Assembly: GCF_017308975.1 (NCBI RefSeq)
Contig: NZ_JADWPD010000034.1
Location: 51,723 to 115,722, forward strand
Direction: 5' to 3'
Length of the DNA: 64,000 nt
Origin: Amycolatopsis sp. MtRt-6
GTDB taxonomy: Bacteria > Actinomycetota > Actinomycetes > Mycobacteriales > Pseudonocardiaceae
Part shown: in pieces, positions 24,920-33,545 of the stretch
Layout of the letters: each line of letters opens with the position of its first letter
Numbering within the stretch: position 1 is the stretch's first letter
Notes under the pieces: generated by a model
Databases searched by the model: none
What the model was told of the DNA's origin: nothing
The model's input: the letters and a program-made list of their open reading frames with translations, nothing else
Program-made: the position numbers and the translations under genes

Positions 24920-25657
24920 TCAGGGCCGGTCGGCGGTGGCCGGCGTGGTGGCCTCGGCGAGCAGGTCGCCCAGGCCGCCGCGGGCGTCCTCGATGACCAG
25001 TGCCTCGGCCGCCGCCGAGTCGCCCACCCGCAACGCCCGGACGAGCGCGCGGTGGCTGCCGTAGCGGTCGAGGCCGAACCGGTCGTTCCCGGCGACGCGT
25101 TCGATCAGGCGGGCCCGGCGCTCCGGCCAGGAGAACACCCGCGTCTGGCCGAGCAGGCGCACCAGGACCGGGTTGCGGGCGCACGACTCGACGACCTCGT
25201 TGAAGCGCTGCATGGTGTCGAGCAGCCGGTCCAGGTGCCGGGTCACGTCCTGCCCCGCCTGCTGCCGTTGCTTGACGACGATCAGCAGGTCGTCGGCTTC
25301 GTCGAGCACGGCGTCCAGGTGGTCCAGCTGCGCCGGGGACGCGTGCCGCGCGGCGAAGCGGGCCACCATCCCGCGCAGGGCGACCTCGACTTCGGCGAGG
25401 TCCTGGATCGCGCTGTCCCCGAAGGCCGCCACCTGGACCGTCCGCGGTCCGGTGCGTTCGAGGAGACCGTCCTGCTCGAGGCGCCGGATGGCCTCCCGCA
25501 CCGGTGTCGGGCTCACCGACAGCCGCTCGGCGAGCCCGCGTTCGGTGACCTTCTGCCCCGGCCGCAGCTCGCCGGTCGTGATCGCGTCGCGGATGGCGCG
25601 GTAAGCGCGGTCGGCCAGCGTGTCGGCCGTCAGGCCCTTCAACGTCTCACTTGCCAT
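24920..25657 (-). CDS. GntR-family (FadR/FCD) transcriptional regulator
   Basis: The 245-residue protein has a GntR winged helix (about 10-80; TERGLAERLSVSPTPVREAI) and an all-helical FCD effector domain (about 90-230). FCD proteins usually bind organic acids, with metal ligands contributed by Asp and His. It diverges from the catabolic operon starting at 25735. Three related palindromes (TTGCYATRGCAA type) lie between and at the two starts, one of them over its own ATG, so it probably represses both itself and the operon until an intermediate binds. Confidence 0.9.
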   Translation of the reverse strand: MASETLKGLTADTLADRAYRAIRDAITTGELRPGQKVTERGLAERLSVSPTPVREAIRRLEQDGLLERTGPRTVQVAAFGDSAIQDLAEVEVALRGMVARFAARHASPAQLDHLDAVLDEADDLLIVVKQRQQAGQDVTRHLDRLLDTMQRFNEVVESCARNPVLVRLLGQTRVFSWPERRARLIERVAGNDRFGLDRYGSHRALVRALRVGDSAAAEALVIEDARGGLGDLLAEATTPATADRP

Positions 25658-25719
25658 GGCGTCACTGTATCTGCCATGGCAAAGACAGTAAGAAATACTT
25701 GACGTTCTTGCTATAGCAA
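25651..25719. promoter_or_regulatory. Three palindromic operators for the GntR regulator
   Basis: Site 1 (TTGCCATGGCGT, 25651-25662) covers the regulator ATG. Site 2 (CTGCCATGGCAA, 25671-25682) lies just upstream of it. Site 3 (TTGCTATAGCAA, 25708-25719, perfect) lies between the -35 and -10 of the operon promoter. The shared core is TTGCYATRGCAA. Confidence 0.7.
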
Positions 25720-25728
25720 AAGTAGCTT
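25699..25728 (+). promoter_or_regulatory. Promoter of the catabolic operon, probably leaderless
   Basis: TTGACG (25699-25704), an 18-base spacer and TAGCTT (25723-25728) place transcription initiation at about the ATG at 25735. No ribosome site precedes that ATG, so a leaderless mRNA is likely. Operator site 3 fills the spacer. Confidence 0.6.
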
Positions 25729-25734
25729 GGCGGC

Positions 25735-27000
25735 ATGACGACGACGTCGAACACCCACCGCGTACGGACCGGACGGATCACGTTCTTCGTCGCCCTGGCG
25801 GTCTTCGCGCAGGAGTCGACGTGGAACCTCTACGACTCGCAGGTCCCGCCGCTGCTCCGCGAGCACATCGGCAGTGCCGCGCTGGTCGGTCTCCTGATGG
25901 GCATGGACAACGTGCTCGGCATCTTCATCCAGCCGTGGATGGGGAACCGGTCGGACCGCACGCGCACCTCGTGGGGCCGGCGCATGCCCTACCTGCTCGC
26001 CGGAATGCCCTTGGCAGCCCTGCTGTTCCTCGCCATCCCGCACGTCGCGGGCGCCTTGCCGCTGCTGATCCTCGTCATGTTCGGCTACGCGCTGGTCGCG
26101 AACTCGTTCAAGCCCATCGCCGAGTCCCTGCTCCCGGACTTCGTCCCGCCCGAGCGGCGGAGCCGGGCCAACGCGGTCGTCAAGATCGCGGCGAGCCTCA
26201 CGGTCCTGGTGGCGGCCCTGATCAGCATCTTCCTGATCGACTCGTGGCCGAAGCTGTCGTTCGCGATCCCCGCGATCCTGATGGTGGTGTCCCTCGCCGT
26301 GCTGGCCGCGAACGTGCGCGACAGCCGGTCGCCGGCCTACCGGAGCGCCGTCGAGGAAGAGCGCGAGCAGGCCGCGCCCGCCGCACGGGTGCGGGACACC
26401 GTGCTCGACATCGTGCGGGACCGCGACCGCAGCCGGGTGCTGCTCATCGGGTCCATCCTGCTCTTCGGGGGCGCCTGGGCCGCGTCCCGGGCGCTCATCA
26501 CGCCCTACGGCATGGAGGTGCTGGGCCTGTCCCGAGGCGAAGCGGGCGGCCTCACGCTGCCCAGCGGGGTGGCCTTCCTCGTGGCCGCCTACCCGGTGGC
26601 CCGGCTCGCCGAACGCTTCGGCCGGCTGCGGGTGATGGCCGCCGGGATGACGGTGTTCGCGGCCGGCATGGTGCTCGCCACCGTGGTGGCGACGCCGGCC
26701 GGCGTCGTGGCCGGGCTCTGCGTGGCGTCCGCCGGCGCGTCCTCGTTCCTGGTCAACGCGGTCGTCGTCCTGTGGAACCTCGCCCCGTCCGACCGCGTGG
26801 TGGGGACCTACACCGGGCTCTACACCGTCGGCTGGGTCGGGGGCGGCTTCCTGGGGCCGGCCGTGGTCGGCGGCCTGGTCGACCTGACCGGCTGGAGCCT
26901 GCTGCTGCTCCACGTCGCGGTCGTCGCGCTCCTCGCGATCCTGGCGGTCACCCGCGTCAGCGTCCTGCAGCGCCGGTCGTCCACCGGGCGTGCGCTGTGA
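25735..27000 (+). CDS. MFS transporter
   Basis: The 421-residue membrane protein shows about twelve hydrophobic segments and the MFS loop motif between helices 2 and 3 (GNRSDRTRTSWGRRMPY). This version resembles the GPH/sugar-cation symporter-like branch. A charged central loop (VEEEREQAAPAARVRD) separates the halves. It is the first gene of the GntR-controlled operon and overlaps the next gene by four bases. It presumably imports the compound degraded by the downstream enzymes; the substrate is unknown. Confidence 0.88.
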   Translation: MTTTSNTHRVRTGRITFFVALAVFAQESTWNLYDSQVPPLLREHIGSAALVGLLMGMDNVLGIFIQPWMGNRSDRTRTSWGRRMPYLLAGMPLAALLFLAIPHVAGALPLLILVMFGYALVANSFKPIAESLLPDFVPPERRSRANAVVKIAASLTVLVAALISIFLIDSWPKLSFAIPAILMVVSLAVLAANVRDSRSPAYRSAVEEEREQAAPAARVRDTVLDIVRDRDRSRVLLIGSILLFGGAWAASRALITPYGMEVLGLSRGEAGGLTLPSGVAFLVAAYPVARLAERFGRLRVMAAGMTVFAAGMVLATVVATPAGVVAGLCVASAGASSFLVNAVVVLWNLAPSDRVVGTYTGLYTVGWVGGGFLGPAVVGGLVDLTGWSLLLLHVAVVALLAILAVTRVSVLQRRSSTGRAL

Positions 27001-27950
27001 CCGGGCGCGTGCTGATCACCACGGACTACCTGCGTCCCGGCGACGAGGTCGACCGGTTCCTGCGCGACCGCGGGCTGGAAACCCGGCACCTGCCCCTGGC
27101 GGGGCGGCGCGATCCCGGCGAACTCGCCACCGCTCTCGCCGGGATCGACGCGGCGCTGGTGGCCAACGAGCCGCTGACGGCGGACGTCCTGGCCCGCGCG
27201 CCGCGGTTGCGGGTCGTCGTGCGGACCGGCGTGGGCTACGACTCGATCGACGTCGCCGCCGCGGCCCGGCTCGGGATCACCGTGAGCAACCTGCCCGGCG
27301 TCAACGCCAATGCCGTGGCCGAGTACACCCTCGGCCTGCTGCTCGCCGGGGCACGGCGGCTCGTGCAGTCCGCTTCCGGGGTGGCGCAAGGGAACTGGCC
27401 ACGCGAGGACGGGCGCGAACTGCGCGGCTCGACGCTGGGGCTCATCGGCCACGGGGCAGCGGCGCGGGCCGTGGTACCCCTGGCCCGCGCGTTCGGCATG
27501 GACGTGGTCTGCACGACGAACGTCCCGGCACGCCTGCGGGATCCCGGTGTCCGCTGCACCGGGCTGACCGAGCTGCTGTCCACTTCGGACTACGTCTCGG
27601 TGCACACCGCGCTGACCGACCGGACCCGGGGACTCCTCGGCGCCGAGGCGTTCCGGCGGATGAAGCCGACGGCGCTGCTGGTCAACACCGCACGCGGCGC
27701 CATCGTCGACGAAGCCGCGCTCGCGGCGGCCGTCCGGGCCGGCGAGATCGCGGGCGCCGTGCTCGACGTCGTGGCCGAGGAGCCGCTTCCGCCCGGCAGC
27801 CCCTTGCGCGGGGTGCCCGGGATCGTCGTCTGTTCCCACCTGGCCGGGCAGACGGCCGAAGCACGCCGAGCCGCGGGCCTGCGCGGCGCGGAGGAACTGG
27901 TCGCCGCCCTCGCGGGGCGGGCGCGGTTCGTGGTCAACGGAGAGAAATGA
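26997..27950 (+). CDS. D-isomer-specific 2-hydroxyacid dehydrogenase
   Basis: The 317-residue protein has the two-domain layout of D-2-hydroxyacid dehydrogenases. The NAD motif GLIGHGAAA lies near residue 150, the substrate Arg in VVRTGVGYD, the catalytic Glu in VAEEPLP and the His in SHLAGQ. It would interconvert a 2-oxoacid and a D-2-hydroxyacid with NAD(H). The start is GTG 26997, overlapping the transporter stop (GTGA), and its own stop overlaps the ATG of the next gene. In this operon it may act on a branched or aromatic hydroxyacid. Confidence 0.88.
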   Translation: MTGRVLITTDYLRPGDEVDRFLRDRGLETRHLPLAGRRDPGELATALAGIDAALVANEPLTADVLARAPRLRVVVRTGVGYDSIDVAAAARLGITVSNLPGVNANAVAEYTLGLLLAGARRLVQSASGVAQGNWPREDGRELRGSTLGLIGHGAAARAVVPLARAFGMDVVCTTNVPARLRDPGVRCTGLTELLSTSDYVSVHTALTDRTRGLLGAEAFRRMKPTALLVNTARGAIVDEAALAAAVRAGEIAGAVLDVVAEEPLPPGSPLRGVPGIVVCSHLAGQTAEARRAAGLRGAEELVAALAGRARFVVNGEK

Positions 27951-29323
27951 GGAACATGGAGACAGTGCGCGTCCTGGCGCCGAGCGGCATGCTCGGCGCC
28001 GGCTGGGACCACGCGACGGTCGAGCGCGGCATCGCCCTGGGCGCCGACGTCATCAGCATCGACGGCGGGTCCACCGACTCCGGCCCCCACTACCTCGGCG
28101 CCGCGACGGCCAAGACGACGGCCAAGGCGGTGGCGCGCGACCTGCGCAGCCTGTTCACGGCCGCCGCGGGGGCGGGGATCCCGGTGATCGTGGGCTCCTG
28201 CGGCACGAGCGGGACCGACCGCGGCGTCGACTGGGTCGCCGGGATCGCCGCCGAGGTGCTGGCCGAGGAGGGCCTGGACCTGAAGGTCGCGCGGATCTAC
28301 AGCGAGCAGGACCCGGCCGGGCTGAAGGAATACCTCGACGCGGGGCGCGTGCACCCGTTGCCCCCGTCGGGGGAGCTCGCCGCCGAGACCCTGGAGAGCT
28401 GCACGCACGTCGTCGGCGCGATGGGGCACGAGCCGATCGTCGAAGCGCTGCGGGCGGGCGCCCAGGTGGTGCTGGCCGGCCGCGCGACCGACACGGCGGT
28501 GGCGGCGGCGTACCCGCTCATGAAGGGCATGCCGCCCGGACCCACGTGGCACGCCGCGAAGATCATCGAGTGCGGTGGCCAGTGCACGAGCAACCCGCGC
28601 GCGGGCGGGGTCCTCGCCACCATCGACGCCGCCGGCTTCACCATCGAGCCGCTCGACCCGGCGGTGTCGTGCACGCCGATCTCGGTGGCCGCCCACATGC
28701 TCTACGAGACCGCGGACCCGTTCGAAATGCGCGAGCCCGCGGGCACCCTCGACGTCCGGGACGCGCGGTACACGGCCGTCGACGACCGGATCGTCCGCGT
28801 CGAGGGGTCGCGGTTCCACGTCGCCGGCCAGTACACGATCAAGCTCGAAGGCGCCCGGATCACCGGCTACGAAACCGTGTCCTTCGCGGCGATCCGGGAC
28901 CCGCGCGTCCTCGCCGACATCGACGCCTGGGCGCGGCTGATGCGCACGGTGATCACGCAGCGGGTGCGCCAGACGCTGGAGCTGGCGGACGACGAATACG
29001 CCTTCGACCTCCGGCTCTACGGCCACAACGCGGTGCTGGACGAGCTCGAACCCGAGACCGGGCCGCCGCGCGAGGTCGGCGTCATGCTGCTCGTCAACGC
29101 GCCCGACCAGCCGACCGCCACCGCGGTCGCCAAGGTCGCCAACCCGCTGCTGCTGCACCTGCCGGCGCCGGGGATGGACTACCTGCCCAGCTTCGCCTTC
29201 CCGTTCTCGCCCGCGGAGATCGAGCGCGGCGCGGCGTACGAGTTCGTGCTCAACCACGTCGTCGACTGCGCCGATCCCGCCGAGCTGTTCCGCACCGAGC
29301 TGGGGGAGAAAACCCGTGCCTGA
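27947..29323 (+). CDS. AtuA-like protein (acyclic terpene utilization family, DUF1446)
   Basis: The 458-residue protein matches the family of AtuA, a component of acyclic terpene catabolism whose reaction is poorly defined. Conserved stretches include DVISIDGGSTDSGPHYLG near the N-terminus, GSCGTSGTDRG and VLAGRATDTAVAAAYP. It starts at ATG 27947 (MRNMETV), overlapping the previous stop (ATGA) with GGAGAG upstream. The next gene encodes its usual partner, a DUF4387 protein. Together they probably act on a carboxylated or hydroxylated intermediate from the transporter substrate. Confidence 0.85.
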   Translation: MRNMETVRVLAPSGMLGAGWDHATVERGIALGADVISIDGGSTDSGPHYLGAATAKTTAKAVARDLRSLFTAAAGAGIPVIVGSCGTSGTDRGVDWVAGIAAEVLAEEGLDLKVARIYSEQDPAGLKEYLDAGRVHPLPPSGELAAETLESCTHVVGAMGHEPIVEALRAGAQVVLAGRATDTAVAAAYPLMKGMPPGPTWHAAKIIECGGQCTSNPRAGGVLATIDAAGFTIEPLDPAVSCTPISVAAHMLYETADPFEMREPAGTLDVRDARYTAVDDRIVRVEGSRFHVAGQYTIKLEGARITGYETVSFAAIRDPRVLADIDAWARLMRTVITQRVRQTLELADDEYAFDLRLYGHNAVLDELEPETGPPREVGVMLLVNAPDQPTATAVAKVANPLLLHLPAPGMDYLPSFAFPFSPAEIERGAAYEFVLNHVVDCADPAELFRTELGEKTRA

Positions 29324-29645
29324 CACCACTCTCGCGGATCTCGCCCACGAGGTCCGCGCCAAGAACGCCGGCCCGTTCTGGGTCACCATGGAGCTGTTCC
29401 TGCGCGACGCCGACGGCTACCGGCTCGCCGCGGACCTGGTGGACGAGCGGCTGATCGCCCGGCTGTACCGCCTGGAGGAAAGCGTCATCCGGATCTTCCG
29501 GATCCCTTCGCTCAACGTCGTGAAGATCTCCTTCCCGCGCCCGGTGAGCCAGGGCTCGCTCCGGGACCGCGACGTCCACGCCGGACAGCACCACGTCCCG
29601 CTGGCCCGCGTCCCGGTCACCGTCCGCCGCGGGGACGTCCCGTGA
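29316..29645 (+). CDS. DUF4387 family protein, partner of AtuA-like protein
   Basis: The 109-residue protein (MPDTTLADLAHEVRAKNAGP) has the family hallmarks KNAGPFWVTMELFL and VVKISFPRPVSQGS. In many genomes it follows or is fused to AtuA/DUF1446, suggesting one heteromeric enzyme. Here the GTG start at 29316 lies inside the end of the AtuA-like gene (eight-base overlap) and its stop overlaps the next GTG. No catalytic mechanism is established for the family. Confidence 0.85.
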   Translation: MPDTTLADLAHEVRAKNAGPFWVTMELFLRDADGYRLAADLVDERLIARLYRLEESVIRIFRIPSLNVVKISFPRPVSQGSLRDRDVHAGQHHVPLARVPVTVRRGDVP

Positions 29646-30448
29646 TCCGGGTCGCGGACCTGCCCGCCACGCATCCCGGCCGCCGGCTGCTGACCAAGCG
29701 GACGCCGTTCTTCGCCGCACCGGGCGAACCCCGCTGCGGCTACTGCGTCTACGTCCCCACGAGCTGGACCCCGGAGAGCGCGCTGTCCGTCCTGGTGGCC
29801 GTGCACGGCACCGGCCGCAGCGTCGGAGAGCTGCGCGAGGGGTTCATCCCCTTCGCCGAACGCCACCGCCTGATCGTGGTCTTCCCGCTGTTCCCGGTCG
29901 GCATCGGCGATCCCGACGACGTCGACGGCTACAAGCTCCTCGACGCCCACGGCATCCGGTTCGACCTGGTGCTGCTGGACATCCTGGAGCAGGTCCGGTT
30001 CCGGTGGAACGCGCGTACCGAGTCCGTGCTGCTGTGCGGGCACTCCGGTGGGGGCCAGTTCGCCCACCGCTTCCTGTACCTGCACCCGGACCGGGTCTCG
30101 GCCGTCGCGGTCGGTGCCCCCGGCGGCGTGACCCTGCTGGAGCCGTCACTGGCCTGGCCGGAAGGCATCGGCGACACCCGGCGGCGGTTCGGGACCACCG
30201 TGGATCCCGGCGCGGTCGCCCGGGTGCCGGTGCTGCTCGTCATCGGCGGCGACGACGACGGGCGGGCCGACCTGGCCGCCATGGGCGATCACGGCCACAG
30301 CCGGCCGGAGCAGCTCGACCGGCTCGCCGAAAGCCTGACCCGCCACGGCGCGGCCGTCGAGAAGGTCGTGGTCCCCGGCGTCGGGCACAGCGCCGCGGGC
30401 ACCCGAGCGCCGGTCACCGGCTTCTTCGCCAGGCTTCTGTCCACATGA
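29642..30448 (+). CDS. Alpha/beta hydrolase (PHB depolymerase/esterase-like)
   Basis: The 268-residue cytoplasmic protein has the nucleophile motif GHSGGG near residue 137 and a His in GVGHSAAG near the C-terminus. An Asp in IGGDDDG may complete the triad. SVLVAVHGTGRS carries the oxyanion region. No signal peptide is seen. It starts at GTG 29642 (GTGA overlap) and overlaps the following ATG. An ester or thioester hydrolysis step in the operon pathway is likely; the substrate is unknown. Confidence 0.8.
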   Translation: MIRVADLPATHPGRRLLTKRTPFFAAPGEPRCGYCVYVPTSWTPESALSVLVAVHGTGRSVGELREGFIPFAERHRLIVVFPLFPVGIGDPDDVDGYKLLDAHGIRFDLVLLDILEQVRFRWNARTESVLLCGHSGGGQFAHRFLYLHPDRVSAVAVGAPGGVTLLEPSLAWPEGIGDTRRRFGTTVDPGAVARVPVLLVIGGDDDGRADLAAMGDHGHSRPEQLDRLAESLTRHGAAVEKVVVPGVGHSAAGTRAPVTGFFARLLST

Positions 30449-31872
30449 GACACCTCGGGAAAGGCAGCTCCTTGAACATAAAACCCTCCGGTCGTCATCG
30501 GGCGGTGGTCGCCGCGACACTGCTGGCCCTGCTCGGCACCGCGGCGCCGGCCCACGCGAGCACGGTGCGGCCACCGGCGACCGCCTGCCCGCCGAACCTG
30601 ACCGGAACGGCCACCTGCTACACCGGCCAGGACGCCAACGGCGCCTATTACACGATCGCGATCCCGAAGCGCTGGAACGGCTCCCTCGTCGTCCACGCCC
30701 ACGGCGGACCCGCCCCGTCCTACGACCCGGCCACGACCACGGCGGACCTGGCGGAGTGGGCGGTGCTGGTGCGGGAGGGCTACGCCTGGGCGGGCTCCTC
30801 GTACCGCCGCGGCGGCTACGGGGTCAGGATGGCCGCCGCCGACACGGAGAACGTGCGCCGCCTGTTCGCCGACCGGTTCGGCCGGCCCGGCCGCACCTAC
30901 CTCCACGGCCAGTCCTTCGGTGGCAACGTCGCCGCCAAGACCGCCGAGGTCCACGGCCGGGGCGGCGCCTACGACGGCGTGCTGCTGACCAGCGGCCTGC
31001 TGGCCGGCGGCTCCCGCGGCTACGACCACCGGGTGGACCTGCGGGTGGTCTACCAGTACTACTGCCGCAACCTGCCCCGCCCGGCGGAGCCGCAGTACCC
31101 GCTGTGGCAAGGACTGCCCGCGGACTCCACGCTGACCCCGGACGACGTCCTCGCCCGGCTGCAGGAATGCACCGGCATCGGCTCCGCCCCGGCCGACCGG
31201 ACTCCGTCGCAGCAGCGCAATCTGGACGACATCACCGCCGTCACGCGCATCCCGGAGCGTTCCCTGCCCACGCACCTGCAGTACGCGACCTTCCTGTTCC
31301 AGGACATCGTCGCGAACCGGCTCGGCGGCCGGAACCCGTTCGGCACCGAGGGGGTGCGGTACTCGGGGTCGCACGACGACCGGGCCCTCAACGCGGGGGT
31401 GGCGCGCTTCCGGGCCGATCCCACCGCACAGCGTGACCTTTCCTACGACAGCGACCTCACCGGCCAGGTCTCCGTCCCGGTCCTCACCCTGCACGCGATC
31501 GACGACCCGTCGGTGTTCGTGGAACACGAAGCGGCCTACCGCGCGACGCTGCGCGGTGACGGCCGGCTCGTCCAGACGTTCACCAGGGAAGCCGAGCACG
31601 ACGAGCTGAGCGTGGCCGAGTACGCCACCTCCCTCGCCGCTCTCGACGCCTGGGTGCGCACCGGCCGGAAGCCGGCCCCGCAGTCCATCGCGCAGTCGTG
31701 TGCCGCGTTCGACCGCACCTACGGCGGCGGGTGCTTCTACGACCCCGGCTACCAGCCGGCCCCGTTCTCCACCCGGATCCGGCCGCGGCCGGGCGGCGTC
31801 GCCTGGCCGGCTATGACGGCGGCGCAGGAGTGGTCGTGGAGCCGCGTCGAGGGGGTGGGCATCGCTCCCTGA
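30445..31872 (+). CDS. Secreted alpha/beta hydrolase
   Basis: The 475-residue protein starts at ATG 30445 (ATGA overlap); a TTG at 30472 is an alternative. A signal peptide ends near APAHA. The catalytic domain has LVVHAHGGP, the nucleophile elbow GQSFGG, an Asp in AIDDPSV and a His in REAEHDEL. Two Cys-containing stretches (ACPPNLTGTATC, and QSCAAF with GGCFYD) suggest disulfides in the exported form. As last gene of the GntR operon it may release the transported compound from an extracellular ester or polymer, which is inference. Confidence 0.82.
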   Translation: MRHLGKGSSLNIKPSGRHRAVVAATLLALLGTAAPAHASTVRPPATACPPNLTGTATCYTGQDANGAYYTIAIPKRWNGSLVVHAHGGPAPSYDPATTTADLAEWAVLVREGYAWAGSSYRRGGYGVRMAAADTENVRRLFADRFGRPGRTYLHGQSFGGNVAAKTAEVHGRGGAYDGVLLTSGLLAGGSRGYDHRVDLRVVYQYYCRNLPRPAEPQYPLWQGLPADSTLTPDDVLARLQECTGIGSAPADRTPSQQRNLDDITAVTRIPERSLPTHLQYATFLFQDIVANRLGGRNPFGTEGVRYSGSHDDRALNAGVARFRADPTAQRDLSYDSDLTGQVSVPVLTLHAIDDPSVFVEHEAAYRATLRGDGRLVQTFTREAEHDELSVAEYATSLAALDAWVRTGRKPAPQSIAQSCAAFDRTYGGGCFYDPGYQPAPFSTRIRPRPGGVAWPAMTAAQEWSWSRVEGVGIAP

Positions 31873-31938
31873 CCGGTCCGCGTAAGCCTCGCCCGCCCAT
31901 CCGCTGACACGGCGGCTCGCGGGTGCCGACGCCGGCCG

Positions 31939-32826
31939 TCAGCTCCCGGTCGCCACGGCCGCCGCTGTGTTCGCCTGCCGGGTGCGGCGGGCCGCGCGGA
32001 ACTTGCCGAACAGGCCGTGCCGCGGTGCGAACAGCCAGCAGACCAGGAACAACGCGGTGGCGACCAGCACGATGAGGCCACCCGCGGCGAGGTTGAGCCA
32101 GTAGGACAGGTACAACCCGACGACGCAGGCCAGCGCCCCGGTGGCGGGGGCGAGCACCATCATCACGCCGAGCCGGTCGGTGAGCAGGCGGGCGCAGGCG
32201 GCGGGGGTGATCAGCAGCGCGAGCACGAGGATGTTCCCCACCGCCTGCAGGGACACGACGATCGCGATGGTGACCATGGCGTAGAGCGCGATGTCGAGCC
32301 AGAACACCGGCAGGCCGGCCGCGCGGGCGGTTTCCCGGTCGAGGCTGACGGTGACGAGTTCCTTGTGCAGCAGCGCGGCCGCCACGAGCAGGACCGCCGT
32401 GGTGATGGCCACGGTGCGGGTGTCGCTGTCGCTGATGCCGAGGATCTGCCCGAAGAGGAACGATTCCAGCGAGCCGCTGTAACCGGGGGCGCTGCTGAGG
32501 ATGACGATGCCGAGGCCGAACGCGGCGGCGAAGAAGACCCCGATGACGGTGTCCTCCTTGAGCCGTTTGTTCTGCGCGAACACCGCGACGCTCAGGGCGG
32601 TCACCAGGCCGGCGATCGCGCCGCCGAGGGCGAGGTTGACCTGGAAGACGAACGCGATCGCGACGCCGGGGAACACCGAATGCGCGACGGCGTCGCCGAT
32701 GAACGCCATGCCGCGCAGCACCACGTGGCTGCCGATCACGCCGCACACGACGCCGGACATGAGCGCGACGAGGAACGCGCGCTGCATGAACAGGTGTTCC
32801 CAGGGGCCGGTGAGGAATTCGGTCAT
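31939..32826 (-). CDS. Anchored-repeat-type metal ABC transporter, permease (ZnuB/MntB-like)
   Basis: The 295-residue membrane protein is an ABC-3 family permease of the zinc/manganese type. GMAFIGDAVAHSVFPGVAIAF and VSLQAVGNILVLALLITPAA are the conserved segments around the translocation path. The start is ATG 32826, overlapping the ATPase stop. With the ATPase, two anchored repeat proteins and a ZnuA-like lipoprotein it forms the actinobacterial 'anchored repeat' ABC system. Zn2+ or Mn2+ import is expected; a Zur-like palindrome upstream favours Zn2+. Confidence 0.9.
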   Translation of the reverse strand: MTEFLTGPWEHLFMQRAFLVALMSGVVCGVIGSHVVLRGMAFIGDAVAHSVFPGVAIAFVFQVNLALGGAIAGLVTALSVAVFAQNKRLKEDTVIGVFFAAAFGLGIVILSSAPGYSGSLESFLFGQILGISDSDTRTVAITTAVLLVAAALLHKELVTVSLDRETARAAGLPVFWLDIALYAMVTIAIVVSLQAVGNILVLALLITPAACARLLTDRLGVMMVLAPATGALACVVGLYLSYWLNLAAGGLIVLVATALFLVCWLFAPRHGLFGKFRAARRTRQANTAAAVATGS

Positions 32827-33545
32827 CGGGCGATCCCCAGTGAGTGGATGAGCTGCTCGGACTCGGTGACGCCGAAGGCGCGCAGCCACAGGTCGGGGTC
32901 GCGCAGCCGCTCCGGCGGCCCGTCGGCGACGACCGTGCGGTTGAGCAGGCAGAGCCGGTCGCACAGGCTCGCCGCGCCGGGCAGGTCGTGGGTGGTCATC
33001 AGCACGGCGGTGCCTTCGTCCCGCAGGGTGCGCAGCAGCGCGGTGAGCAGCTCCTGGGTCGGGACGTCGAGGCCGGTGAACGGTTCGTCGAGCAGCAGCA
33101 GCCGCGGCCGCAGCGCCAGGGCCCGGGCGACGAGCACGCGTTGCCGCTGCCCACCGGACAGCTCGCCGATGGGCCGGCGCGCGAGGTCGGTCATGGCGAC
33201 CCGCCCGAGCGCTTCGGCCACGGCCTCGCGGTCGGCGCGGCCCGGGCGGCGGAGGAACCCGATGGCCCGCGTCCGGCCGGTGAGCACGGCTTTCTCCACC
33301 GAGATGGGGAAGTCCCACGCGAACTCGTGACGCTGCGGGACATAGCCGATCGTGCCGTCGGTGGCGACGGTTCCGGCGGTGGCGGGCAGCAGCCCGAGCA
33401 CCATGCGCAGCAGGGTGGTCTTGCCCGCGCCGTTGGGACCGATGAGCCCGGCCAGTTCGCCGCCGGTCAGCTGGAAGTCCACTCTGGACAGCGCTTCCCG
33501 GCCGCCGAGGCGGACGGTCAGGCCGCGGATGTCGAGCGCGGTCAC
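32823..33545 (-). CDS. Anchored-repeat-type metal ABC transporter, ATPase
   Basis: The 240-residue protein has Walker A GPNGAGKTT near residue 36, signature LSGGQRQR, Walker B LLLLDEP and the switch His in TTHD. It belongs to the ZnuC/MntA-type branch. The start is GTG 33545 and its end overlaps the permease start (ATGA), so the products should be made in step. It powers uptake through the neighbouring permease. Confidence 0.92.
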   Translation of the reverse strand: MTALDIRGLTVRLGGREALSRVDFQLTGGELAGLIGPNGAGKTTLLRMVLGLLPATAGTVATDGTIGYVPQRHEFAWDFPISVEKAVLTGRTRAIGFLRRPGRADREAVAEALGRVAMTDLARRPIGELSGGQRQRVLVARALALRPRLLLLDEPFTGLDVPTQELLTALLRTLRDEGTAVLMTTHDLPGAASLCDRLCLLNRTVVADGPPERLRDPDLWLRAFGVTESEQLIHSLGIAR

